NCBI RefSeq assembly: GCF_000802225.1
Contig: NZ_JTDI01000007.1
Span: 372,001-436,000, forward strand
Source: Novosphingobium malaysiense
GTDB lineage: Bacteria; Pseudomonadota; Alphaproteobacteria; Sphingomonadales; Sphingomonadaceae
Direction: 5' to 3'
Length of the DNA stretch: 64,000 nucleotides
Each line of letters begins with the position of its first letter. Within the stretch, counting starts at the first letter, position 1. A program made the translations under genes and the position numbers. Positions 1 through 7,718 of the stretch are shown piece after piece. The notes beneath the pieces were generated by a model. The model had not been told where the DNA came from, made no database searches, and was given only the letters and a program-made list of their open reading frames with translations.

Positions 1-1071
1 CAGCGCGGTTGCCGAGAACATCTGGCCGTCCTTGCCCCAGCGCAGCAATTGCAGGCGCGGCTTGCCGTCGCGCTCGATGCCCGCGTAGAGCAGCTTCCCG
101 ACCTGGCGCTCTCCCTTGGCCGAGCGCTTGTAGGCCACGATCATGTCGAACTCGTCGGACGCGCCGATGTCGTCCTCGAGGCTGAGATACTTGTCGACTG
201 CCTGCAGGTAGGGCTGGATGGCCGCGACCGGCGCGCCGGCATTGCGCGCGGAGCGGTAGAGACTGGAACCCACCGTGCCGCGAATGCGCAACGGCGTTTC
301 ATCGACGGCGATGGGATGACGCACCAGCGCGAGATTGCCGTCATCACCCCGTTCGATCGAGAGATCGAGGTCGAAGCGAGCGCGGAAGCCGATCGCGTCG
401 AGCGCCCGCGAGGCGTTCGGTTCCGGGCGTTTGCCCAACGTGATGTCGAACTGCGTGCCGGATGCGATGTCCTCGACTGGCATGGCATTGCCGATCAGTT
501 CCGAAACGCGGGTGATATCGCTGCCCCCGACTCCGGCGCGCTCGAGCATACGGCTGAAGCTGTCGCCCTGGCTCAGCGTGGAAACGAGCTGGATACTGGG
601 GCGCTCAGGGACTTGCGCAAGCGGCCTGACCAGGGGGCTGGCGCCCATGTGGCGACCGCTGTCGGCGCCGAAGGCCAGCGGGGCGATGCTCTGGCTGCGG
701 AATTCGTCGCGCTCGCGGTGCTCGACCGGCATCGCTGTCGCTGCTTCGACTTTGGAAAAGTCGGGCCACATGGCGATGGCGGCCGCGCTCAAACCGAGCA
801 GCGTAGCGAGGCCGCGCATCCATTTGCGGCTGCCGATATCGCTGGCAAGGTCGGGTGCCAGGTCGACGTGTGCGCACCAGGCTTCGAACTGCTGGCAGCG
901 TTGCGAAAAGCGCTCGAAGAGGCTGGGCCTGTCCGGCTCGTCATAAGGGCAGCGGAGCCACACCTCGTCGGCCGCGGGCGGATCTGTCAGGACATGCGCG
1001 TGCGACAGGACGACAGCGTCGCCTGCACCATGGCGGATATCTCCACCGCTTTCTTCAAGCGCCTTGAACAA
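1..1071 (-). CDS. M23-family peptidoglycan metallopeptidase, N-terminal part (3' end outside window)
   Basis: The reading frame runs leftward without a stop to the window edge, so only about the first 357 codons are present and the catalytic M23 domain would lie outside. Near residues 85-105 there is one hydrophobic stretch (LATLLGLSAAAIAMWP) that would anchor the protein in the inner membrane. It is followed by an OapA/LysM-like region (LVSTLSQGDSFSRMLERAG) and an accessory domain (DEFDMIVAYKRSAKGERQVG) typical of MepM/Csd3-type endopeptidases that cut peptidoglycan cross-links. The upstream in-frame stop is near 1092. The first possible start after it is TTG at 1071, and no ATG lies upstream of the hydrophobic segment, so the start is uncertain. 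The gene diverges from the helicase gene. The family call rests on the accessory regions only. Confidence 0.72.
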   Translation of the reverse strand, partial: MFKALEESGGDIRHGAGDAVVLSHAHVLTDPPAADEVWLRCPYDEPDRPSLFERFSQRCQQFEAWCAHVDLAPDLASDIGSRKWMRGLATLLGLSAAAIAMWPDFSKVEAATAMPVEHRERDEFRSQSIAPLAFGADSGRHMGASPLVRPLAQVPERPSIQLVSTLSQGDSFSRMLERAGVGGSDITRVSELIGNAMPVEDIASGTQFDITLGKRPEPNASRALDAIGFRARFDLDLSIERGDDGNLALVRHPIAVDETPLRIRGTVGSSLYRSARNAGAPVAAIQPYLQAVDKYLSLEDDIGASDEFDMIVAYKRSAKGERQVGKLLYAGIERDGKPRLQLLRWGKDGQMFSATAL

Positions 1072-1219
1072 AACGCCCCGCTTCCCGTTTCAACCCGACG
1101 TAATGCAACCCTTGGATCCCCATGGAAGGGTGAAGATCCCGATCCGGACCTTCATCAATTTCCTTGCCCGCTCAAGGTTAACACCACCCTAATCCTGTGG
1201 ATTCCGGACCTTCTTTTCG

Positions 1220-3820
1220 GTGAGTCGACACTTGCGAGCGGCGGGCGGCGATGCCACATTCGTGTCCGAGATGGTTCACGCTCCGCACGTCTCCTCACGT
1301 CAGGACACCCCAAGCGGGGTGAAGGCGGTGCTCGGGCCGACGAATACCGGCAAGACGCATCTCGCCATAGAGCGCATGTGCGCGCACTCCAGCGGCATGA
1401 TCGGCTTTCCCCTGCGACTGCTGGCGCGCGAGGTCTATGACCGGGTCTGCCATATCAAGGGCGAAAGGAACGTCGCCCTGATCACCGGTGAAGAACGGAT
1501 CGAACCGAAGGACGCGCGCTACCTGCTGTGCACGGCGGAGGCCATGCCCATCCTCGATCGCTCCATGGCTTTCGTTGCCATCGACGAAGCTCAGCTGGCG
1601 GCCGATCGGGAGCGCGGCCACGTCTTCACCGATCGCCTCCTGCATGCGCGCGGGCGCGAGGAAACGATGATCCTGGGTTCCTCGACCCTCGAACCGATGG
1701 TCAAGGCGCTGGTGCCGGAAGCCGAGATCGTCACGCGCCCCCGGTTTTCCACTCTCACCCATGCCGGAGCGAAAAAGCTCAGCCGTATTCCTCCGCGCAG
1801 TGCCATCGTCGCCTTCTCCGCCGAGCAGGTCTACGCCATTGCCGAGATGCTGCGCCGGTTCCGCGGCGGCGCGGCTGTCGTCATGGGAGCGCTCAGCCCG
1901 CAGACGCGCAATGCCCAGGTTGCGCTATACCAGTCGGGCGAAGTCGACTATCTGGTCGCCACCGATGCCATCGGCATGGGCCTCAACCTCGACGTGGAGC
2001 ATGTCGCATTCGCCGGCCTATCCAAGTTCGACGGCCGGCGCCATCGCCGTCTCACTTCCGCGGAAATGGCGCAGATCGCCGGCCGCGCCGGCCGACACCA
2101 GAAGGACGGAAGCTTCGGCACGCTGACCGGGCACGGCGGACATGATTCCGAATTCGAACCCGAAGAAATCTATGCCATCGAGGAGCACCGCTTTCCGCCC
2201 CTGACGAAGCTCTTCTGGCGCGAGCCGGAGCCGCGCTTCGACAGCCTCGAAACACTCATCGCCGATCTCGAGACGCCGCCGCTGCGCCCCGAACTGGCGC
2301 CCGCGCCGGAAGCAATCGATCTTGCCGTCCTCAGGCGCCTCGCCGAAGATCCGCAGATCGCCGGGAGCGTTCGCGGCGCGGCCCAGGTCGAGCGCTTCTG
2401 GGAAGCCTGCCGCCTGCCCGATTTCCGCCAGCAGGGAGTGGAAACCCATTCCCGGTTCGTCACCCGGCTGTGGCAGGACCTGCGCGAAGGCGAACTGGGC
2501 GCCGACTTCGTAGCCGGTCAGATCGCCCAGCTCGACCGGACCGGCGGCGATATCGACACGTTGCAGGGAAGGATCGCCGCAATCCGGTCCTGGGCCTACA
2601 TCGCGCAGCGGCCCGACTGGGTGCTGGCGCGCGACGAGATGGCCGCGCGGGCCCGCGCGGTCGAGGCTCGACTTTCCGATGCGCTTCACGGCAAACTGAC
2701 CGAACGATTCATCAATCGCAGGACCGCTGTACTCATGAAGAAACTGGGGCCCGATGCCGGGCTGTTGTCCGTCCGGCTCGAGGACGAGGAAGTTCTTGTC
2801 GAAGGCGAGCACATCGGCTCGCTGCGCGGCTTTGCCTTCAAGGTCGATCCCGGTACGCGGCTTTCCGACCGCAAGCTGCTGCTGGCCGCCGCCGAAAAGC
2901 ACCTTGCATCCCTGCTGCAGGAACGCGCCGACACGCTCGCCGACGCGATTCACGCCGGTACGGCGGAAATTGGGTTCGAAGACGGAGACCTCGTCTGGGA
3001 CGGCGAACGCATCGGCAAGCTCTCGGCCGGGCGGTCCCTGCTTGCGCCGGTCCTGGTGCCGGACCGCACGCTCGACGCGATTCCCGGTCCTTCGCGAAAA
3101 GCGCTGGTGGCAGCGCTCGAGATCTGGCTCGAAACCGCGCTTTCTCCACTGGAGCCGCTGCGCAAGCTGGATGAAGCGAGCCGCGCGGAAGACGCCGGGC
3201 CCGACCTGCGCGCCCTGCTGATCACGCTCGTGGAGCGCGGCGGCATGACGTCACGCGAACAGTCGGGCGTCGACAATCTCGACAAGCATCGCCGCACGAT
3301 GCTGGCGCGGCTCGGCGTGCGGGTCGGCGCGCTGGATCTTTTCGTGCCGGCCATGCTGCGTCCGAAGCCGATCGCCCTTTGGCGGCTGCTCGCCCGTATC
3401 GCCGGGAAATCGCCAGCTGGAGGAACCCCGGAAACGGAAATGCCGCCTGCCCTGCCCGCCACTCGGCATGGCCGCGTCGCTGGCTATCGCAATCTGGGCA
3501 AGCAACTGATCCGCCTCGACATGGCCGAGAAGCTATTGCGCGAGGCCCATGAGGCGCGCAGCACGGAAAAGGCGCGCGACTTCAAGCTGGACCCGGCGCG
3601 GGCAGTCTCGATGGGGCTGACGACCTCCAGCTATTCGCGCCTGCTACGTCTGGGCGGGTTCCAGGCGATCGTGCCGCGTCCCCTGTCCGAGGAAGCGCAT
3701 GGTCCTCCTGCCCCGCTACGCTGGCGCTGGCGGCCACCGCGTCGAAATCCCCGACAAAATCGCCAGCCGCGTGCACGCAAGGACAGCGCCTTCGCCGCCC
3801 TGGCGGACATGGTCCGGTGA
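1220..3820 (+). CDS. SUV3-like superfamily 2 RNA helicase
   Basis: An 866-aa helicase of the SUV3 type found across alphaproteobacteria and in mitochondria, presumed to act in RNA turnover. Motif I (GPTNTGKTHLAIERM) is near residue 40, motif II reads IDEAQ, a LGSSTLEPMV motif III-like segment follows, and motif VI (QIAGRAGRH) is near residue 290. The C-terminal half is the SUV3 accessory region, ending in a basic tail before FAALADMVR. The start used is GTG 1220; ATG 1271 (MVHAPHV) is a good alternative because the conserved core begins about 20 residues after it. The S4-domain protein gene follows within 62 bases on the same strand, consistent with a shared RNA-related unit. Confidence 0.9.
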   Translation: MSRHLRAAGGDATFVSEMVHAPHVSSRQDTPSGVKAVLGPTNTGKTHLAIERMCAHSSGMIGFPLRLLAREVYDRVCHIKGERNVALITGEERIEPKDARYLLCTAEAMPILDRSMAFVAIDEAQLAADRERGHVFTDRLLHARGREETMILGSSTLEPMVKALVPEAEIVTRPRFSTLTHAGAKKLSRIPPRSAIVAFSAEQVYAIAEMLRRFRGGAAVVMGALSPQTRNAQVALYQSGEVDYLVATDAIGMGLNLDVEHVAFAGLSKFDGRRHRRLTSAEMAQIAGRAGRHQKDGSFGTLTGHGGHDSEFEPEEIYAIEEHRFPPLTKLFWREPEPRFDSLETLIADLETPPLRPELAPAPEAIDLAVLRRLAEDPQIAGSVRGAAQVERFWEACRLPDFRQQGVETHSRFVTRLWQDLREGELGADFVAGQIAQLDRTGGDIDTLQGRIAAIRSWAYIAQRPDWVLARDEMAARARAVEARLSDALHGKLTERFINRRTAVLMKKLGPDAGLLSVRLEDEEVLVEGEHIGSLRGFAFKVDPGTRLSDRKLLLAAAEKHLASLLQERADTLADAIHAGTAEIGFEDGDLVWDGERIGKLSAGRSLLAPVLVPDRTLDAIPGPSRKALVAALEIWLETALSPLEPLRKLDEASRAEDAGPDLRALLITLVERGGMTSREQSGVDNLDKHRRTMLARLGVRVGALDLFVPAMLRPKPIALWRLLARIAGKSPAGGTPETEMPPALPATRHGRVAGYRNLGKQLIRLDMAEKLLREAHEARSTEKARDFKLDPARAVSMGLTTSSYSRLLRLGGFQAIVPRPLSEEAHGPPAPLRWRWRPPRRNPRQNRQPRARKDSAFAALADMVR

Positions 3821-3881
3821 CACGCCGGTCTTTCGCCGCGGTTGCGGCCGAAACCTGCGGAAACGGTCGAAAGGCGCGCCA

Positions 3882-4172
3882 ATGAGGGTCGACAAGCTGC
3901 TGTGGTACCTGCGCTTGGCAAAGTCCCGGTCCGTCGCCCAGGCGATGGCGGCAGGTGGACACATGCGCCTGAACGGTCGGCGCGTAGACCGGGCCCACCA
4001 GAAAATCGGTGCAGGAGACGTGCTTACCATCCCTGCAGGTGGCGGAGTGCGCATAATCGAGATACTTTCGCTGCCGCCGCGACGTGGGCCGGCGCCGGAG
4101 GCACAGGCTTGCTACAGAGTGCTTGACGGACGGGCCGTTGATCCCATAGCAGCATTCGTCAACGATGCCTGA
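3882..4172 (+). CDS. S4-domain RNA-binding protein (Hsp15-like)
   Basis: A 96-aa protein that starts almost directly with an S4 fold (MRVDKLLWYLRLAKSRS, then GHMRLNGRRVD), as in Hsp15/HslR, which binds stalled 50S subunits carrying peptidyl-tRNA. The open frame extends upstream to 3699 inside the helicase gene, but homology to S4 proteins begins at ATG 3882, so that start is chosen. It lies between the helicase and fdxA. The function is inferred from the family; no other domain is present. Confidence 0.88.
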   Translation: MRVDKLLWYLRLAKSRSVAQAMAAGGHMRLNGRRVDRAHQKIGAGDVLTIPAGGGVRIIEILSLPPRRGPAPEAQACYRVLDGRAVDPIAAFVNDA

Positions 4173-4190
4173 GAGAAGGAATTTGCCACA

Positions 4191-4529
4191 ATGACCTATG
4201 TCGTCACCGACGCATGCATCCGGTGCAAGTACACGGATTGCGTGGAGGTCTGCCCAGTCGATTGCTTCTACGAAGGCGAGAACATGCTCGTCATCAACCC
4301 CAGCGAGTGCATCGATTGCGGTGTCTGCGAACCCGAATGCCCGGCCGAGGCCATCCTGCCCGACACGGAAAGCGGCCTTGAGCAGTGGTTGGAACTGAAT
4401 ACCAAGTACTCGGCCGAATGGCCCAACCTGACGTCCAAGAAGGACGCGGCTCCGGATGCCGACGAGCACAAGGACGAGGAAGGCAAGTTCGAGAAGTACT
4501 TCTCGCCGGAACCCGGCGAAGGCGACTGA
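4191..4529 (+). CDS. fdxA: 7Fe ferredoxin FdxA
   Basis: A 112-aa ferredoxin of the FdxA type, a small cytoplasmic electron carrier holding one 3Fe-4S and one 4Fe-4S cluster. Cysteines fall in the pattern expected for a 7Fe ferredoxin: C-x5/6-C-x3-CP near residues 9-22 (ACIRCKYTDCVEVCPVDCF) and CIDCGVCEPECP near residues 40-51. The C-terminal tail is long and acidic, as usual in alphaproteobacteria. An AGAAGGA sequence precedes ATG 4191. It is 18 bases after the S4 gene and upstream of carD, a common arrangement in this class. Confidence 0.95.
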   Translation: MTYVVTDACIRCKYTDCVEVCPVDCFYEGENMLVINPSECIDCGVCEPECPAEAILPDTESGLEQWLELNTKYSAEWPNLTSKKDAAPDADEHKDEEGKFEKYFSPEPGEGD

Positions 4530-4873
4530 TCGCGGTGGGCGAGGGCCCGTCACGCACACGAAACGTAGTCGATAGACGACTGCCGCAGGCCACGACCTTG
4601 CGGGATGAAATGCGACGTTTCGCCATCCGGTTGGCGGGCTGAAGGGAAACCTTCTCTCGCCTCTGGAATTTTTGTCACATCGGTGCTATATAATCGTGCA
4701 ACTGCCCGGGCGTCCCGCTCGTCTGGCAGGCGTATCATTGCGAGGCAGGGTTCGAAAGCAAGCGGTTGGGAGAGTGATCTGACCGGGCGGCGGAGGTTTT
4801 GCCTCCAGGTCGCACGCCCCCGGAACACCCTCCGCTACAAATTGCATCACCCCTGCAGGTGAAAGGACGATAC
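4530..4873. other. fdxA-carD intergenic region (344 bases)
   Basis: No supported gene or RNA is visible. It contains a TATAAT hexamer at 4689-4694 that probably belongs to the carD promoter, and a GGGTTCGAAAGC sequence near 4748 that looks like a tRNA T-loop but has no partner arms. The carD ribosome-binding site (GAAAGGA) is at 4861-4867. Confidence 0.5.
4689..4694 (+). promoter_or_regulatory. possible -10 hexamer for carD
   Basis: A perfect TATAAT in an otherwise GC-rich gap, 180 bases before the carD start. The TTGTCA at 4672-4677 is only 11 bases upstream, too close for a standard -35, so the upstream element is unclear. CarD transcripts usually have their own promoter. Confidence 0.4.
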
Positions 4874-5407
4874 ATGGCAACCAAGGCCGACGCCTTCGAT
4901 GTTGGAGACTACGTTGTATACCCGAAGCACGGTGTGGGCCGTGTGATTGAACTGCAAAAGCAGGAAATCGCCGGGATGCAGCTCGAACTTTACGTTTTGC
5001 GGTTCGAAAAAGAGCGCATGACGCTGCGCGTTCCGATGAACAAGGTTGAATCGATCGGCATGCGCAAGCTGTCGTCCGACAAGACCCTGCGCGAAGCCCT
5101 CGATACCCTCAAGGGCAAGCCCAAGGTGAAGCGCACCATGTGGTCGCGCCGCGCCCAGGAATACGAAGCCAAGATCAATTCGGGCGATCTCGTTTCCATC
5201 GCCGAAGTCACGCGCGATCTGTTCCGCGCCGACGATCAGCCGGAACAGAGCTATTCCGAACGGCAGATTTTCGAGGCCGCCTCCTCACGCCTGGCCCGCG
5301 AACTCGCGGCCATGGAAAAGACCGACGAGCCGACCGCGCTGCAGAAGATCCTCGCGATCCTCAACGAGCACGCACCTAAGTACTACGAGAGCGCCGAAAC
5401 CGCCTGA
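4874..5407 (+). CDS. carD: CarD-family transcriptional regulator
   Basis: A 177-aa CarD/CdnL homologue, an RNA-polymerase-binding protein that stabilises open promoter complexes, particularly at rRNA and growth genes. The N-terminal RNAP-interacting domain (FDVGDYVVYPKHGVGRV) resembles the Mfd RID, and the helical C-terminal DNA-contacting domain includes TMWSRRAQEYEAKI. The start is ATG 4874, with GAAAGGA just upstream; the frame is open further upstream but without family similarity. An intrinsic terminator follows at 5431, so it is probably transcribed alone. Confidence 0.95.
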   Translation: MATKADAFDVGDYVVYPKHGVGRVIELQKQEIAGMQLELYVLRFEKERMTLRVPMNKVESIGMRKLSSDKTLREALDTLKGKPKVKRTMWSRRAQEYEAKINSGDLVSIAEVTRDLFRADDQPEQSYSERQIFEAASSRLARELAAMEKTDEPTALQKILAILNEHAPKYYESAETA

Positions 5408-5430
5408 TCGGGCGTTATCGAATTTGCAGG

Positions 5431-5460
5431 AGGCCGCTTCCGCAAGGAGGCGGCCTTCTT
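5431..5460 (+). terminator. intrinsic terminator after carD
   Basis: An 11-bp stem (AGGCCGCTTCC with GGAGGCGGCCT, one G-T pair) closed by a GCAA tetraloop and followed by TCTTGTGT. It begins 23 bases after the carD stop codon. Confidence 0.85.
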
Positions 5461-5516
5461 GTGTGCGGACCAATCGTTCATTGCCCCGTCATCGCTATCG
5501 TGAGAAGACGCGCCGC

Positions 5517-5840
5517 ATGAAATCGCCCCGTCTTCTTCCAGTCATGGCCGTTTGCCTGTTGCCCTTGGTGTCTGCCTGCATCGCCAGCACGGCCGCCAAC
5601 GTCGTGACGGCACCGGTAAGGGTGACCAGCAAGGCCGTCGACCTGGCCACGACGAGCCAATCGGAAGCCGACGAGAAGCGTGGCCGCAGAATGCGCGAGT
5701 ACGAGGAAGATCTCGGGAAGCTGGAGCGGCGCTACGACAAGCACATGCGGCAGTGCGACGACGGTAGCGATTCCGCCTGTCTCAAGGCGCGCAACGATTA
5801 CGCCGACATCCAGCAGCTTCGCGCCTCGGCGCCTTACTGA
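5517..5840 (+). CDS. small lipoprotein, function unknown
   Basis: A 107-aa predicted lipoprotein. The signal peptide (MKSPRLLPVMAVCLLPLVSAC) ends in a lipobox LVSAC with the modified cysteine near residue 21. The mature part has a charged, probably coiled helical segment (EKRGRRMREYEEDLGKLERRY) and two cysteines (RQCDDGSDSACL) that could form a disulfide in the periplasm. ATG 5517 is chosen because the signal peptide starts there. It converges with the Sua5/TsaC gene 5 bases away. I do not recognise the family. Confidence 0.8.
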   Translation: MKSPRLLPVMAVCLLPLVSACIASTAANVVTAPVRVTSKAVDLATTSQSEADEKRGRRMREYEEDLGKLERRYDKHMRQCDDGSDSACLKARNDYADIQQLRASAPY

Positions 5841-5845
5841 GCCTT

Positions 5846-6793
5846 TCAGGCGGCCGCACGGCGCAGACGATCGTTGATCGCTGTCCCGACCCCCTCTTCC
5901 GGGATCGGGGCCACGGCAATTCTCGGCTTTGGCGATGCCGCGCCCGCGTGGAGCAAGGCATAGAGGCGGGCCGCCGCTTCCTCGAGATCTCCGGAACCCG
6001 AGAGCGTGACGTCACCGGCCACTTCACCGAACCCGATGTGAAATTCATCGGCCCGCGAGGTTTGTGCGTTCAGGCGAACCGGCTTGCCCGGCGCATAATG
6101 GCTGGCGAGTTGCCCGGGCGCCTCGATCTCTTGCAACGTCACGGCCTCGCTTGGCGTTCCCAGCTCCGCGGAAATGCACGATTCCTCTATCGGACCAGGT
6201 CGCAGGACCTGCCACCGGCCATCCCCGCGCAAGGCCACGATCGTTGATTCTAGCCCGGACTTACAGGCGCCACCATCGAGCACGGCATCGATCCGCGCGC
6301 CCAGAGATTCCACGACATGGGCCGAATCGGTTGGGCTTACGCCTCCGCTGCGATTGGCCGACGGTGCTGCAAGCGGCACCCCAGCCTCGGCAATCAGCCT
6401 CCGCATGACCGGGTGGGCCGGACATCTCAGGGCAATCGTCGTCAGACCGGCAGTCACGGCCGCTGCAACCGGGGCCTGTTTGCGCAGCGGCAGGACCATC
6501 GTGAGCGGCCCGGGCCAGAAGGCCTCCGCCAACCGCAATGCCCGCTCGTCGAACGCCGCGAGCGCCTGCGCCGTCGCGAGGTCCGGAACGTGGACAATCA
6601 GCGGATTGAAACTCGGCCGTCCCTTGGCCCGGTAGATCGCGGCGACGGATTCGTCCCGATCGGCGCGAGCGGCCAAGCCGTAGACCGTCTCCGTTGGAAC
6701 CGCCACGAGGCCGCCCTCCCGAAGGATCCGGGCCGCCTCGGCAATTCCGTCCCGGTCCGGCTCGAGGATGGCTGGTCGACTGGCGTGGTCCAT
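5846..6793 (-). CDS. tsaC: L-threonylcarbamoyladenylate synthase (Sua5 type)
   Basis: A 315-aa protein that makes threonylcarbamoyl-AMP from threonine, bicarbonate and ATP for the t6A37 modification of ANN-decoding tRNAs. The YrdC/TsaC domain fills the first two thirds: VPTETVYGLAARAD near residue 32, KGRPSFNPLIVHV, and SANRSGGVSPT. The C-terminal third (HYAPGKPVRL onward) is the extra Sua5 domain, so this is the long Sua5 form and not the short TsaC form. It is divergent from the DUF815 ATPase gene, with a perfect palindrome between the two starts. Confidence 0.93.
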   Translation of the reverse strand: MDHASRPAILEPDRDGIAEAARILREGGLVAVPTETVYGLAARADRDESVAAIYRAKGRPSFNPLIVHVPDLATAQALAAFDERALRLAEAFWPGPLTMVLPLRKQAPVAAAVTAGLTTIALRCPAHPVMRRLIAEAGVPLAAPSANRSGGVSPTDSAHVVESLGARIDAVLDGGACKSGLESTIVALRGDGRWQVLRPGPIEESCISAELGTPSEAVTLQEIEAPGQLASHYAPGKPVRLNAQTSRADEFHIGFGEVAGDVTLSGSGDLEEAAARLYALLHAGAASPKPRIAVAPIPEEGVGTAINDRLRRAAA

Positions 6794-6797
6794 GCTC

Positions 6798-6813
6798 CGC
6801 CGCTATAGCGGCG
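6798..6813. promoter_or_regulatory. 16-bp perfect palindrome between divergent tsaC and DUF815 genes
   Basis: The 16-base perfect palindrome CGCCGCTATAGCGGCG lies 4 bases upstream of the tsaC start and 29 bases upstream of the DUF815 ATPase start. The central CTATAG could serve as a -10-like element on both strands, or the palindrome could be an operator. Confidence 0.45.
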
Positions 6814-6842
6814 CGCGACGAAAGCCAAGGAAAAGCGCGCGA

Positions 6843-7682
6843 ATGACTACCTCCTCGTCCGACCAAGCCTCCCTGCTGGTTCGCATCGCCGATGCTCTCG
6901 ACCGGTTGGCTCCCCCGCCCGCGCCAACATCCGACTGGGTAAGTCATCCAGCCTACGTCTGGACAGGGGAGACTGCCCGTCCGGTGGATCGCCTCGACGC
7001 GCCCGCACTCGTCCTGTTGCGGGGCATCGACGATCAGAAGCAACGCGTAGCCAACAATATCGAGCGCCTGGCGGCGGGCCATGCCGCGCACGACATGCTG
7101 CTGTGGGGATCGCGGGGCATGGGCAAATCGGCCTTGCTGCGTGCCGCCATGCTTGCTGCCCAACAGGTGCATCCCGGCCAGATTGCCCTTGTTCAGGTGG
7201 CGCAGGAGGCCCTGTCGGGTGTCACCGGGCTCTTCGCGACACTGGGCAAGGTCGACCGCAGGTTCCTCGTTTTCATCGACGACCTCGGGTTCGAGGAAGG
7301 CGATGGTTCGGGGCCGCGGCTACTGCGTTCCTGGCTCGAAGGCGGCGTCGAGGCGCGTCCTGCCAATGTTCGGCTCGCGGTTACATCCAACCGCCGGGCA
7401 ATCGTCTCGCGCTCGATGTCCGAACAGGACGATCCCATCAATCCGCGCGACGCGGTCGACGACCGCCTTGCGCTTGCCGACCGCTTCGGTCTGTCGATCG
7501 GCTTTCACAATTGCGATCAGGACGCCTACCTCGCGATCATCGAAGGCTACGCGAGGCAATACGGGCTCGAGTGGGAGCAGGGGGACGCACTGGAATGGTC
7601 GCGGCGGCGAGGTGCCCGCTCGGGGCGCGTTGCCTGGCAGTACGTGAACGAACTGGCGGGGCGGGCCGGAAAGTCCATCTGA
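6843..7682 (+). CDS. DUF815 AAA-type ATPase
   Basis: A 279-aa P-loop ATPase of the DUF815 family. Walker A is GSRGMGKSALL near residue 90 and Walker B is VFIDDLGFEEGDG near residue 140. A sensor-like TSNRRAIVSRSM follows, then a C-terminal lid region. Family members occur next to various genes and their substrate is not established. The start is ATG 6843; an in-frame ATG at 6768 lies within the oppositely oriented tsaC gene and is unlikely. Confidence 0.85.
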   Translation: MTTSSSDQASLLVRIADALDRLAPPPAPTSDWVSHPAYVWTGETARPVDRLDAPALVLLRGIDDQKQRVANNIERLAAGHAAHDMLLWGSRGMGKSALLRAAMLAAQQVHPGQIALVQVAQEALSGVTGLFATLGKVDRRFLVFIDDLGFEEGDGSGPRLLRSWLEGGVEARPANVRLAVTSNRRAIVSRSMSEQDDPINPRDAVDDRLALADRFGLSIGFHNCDQDAYLAIIEGYARQYGLEWEQGDALEWSRRRGARSGRVAWQYVNELAGRAGKSI

Positions 7683-7718
7683 GCCCCGTGCCGGGTCTCA
7701 CCGGAGGCCTTCCGGCGG

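Noticed and set aside
49..1440. 463-codon plus-strand frame
   Set aside because: It is antisense to the M23 peptidase gene and overlaps the helicase start; its composition is that of a high-GC shadow and it has no recognisable domain.
4672..4694. TTGTCA/TATAAT as a full sigma70 promoter of carD
   Set aside because: Spacing is only 11 bases; the TATAAT alone is kept at low confidence.
4740..4775. T-loop-like GGGTTCGAAAGC suggesting a tRNA
   Set aside because: No acceptor, D or anticodon arms could be drawn around it.
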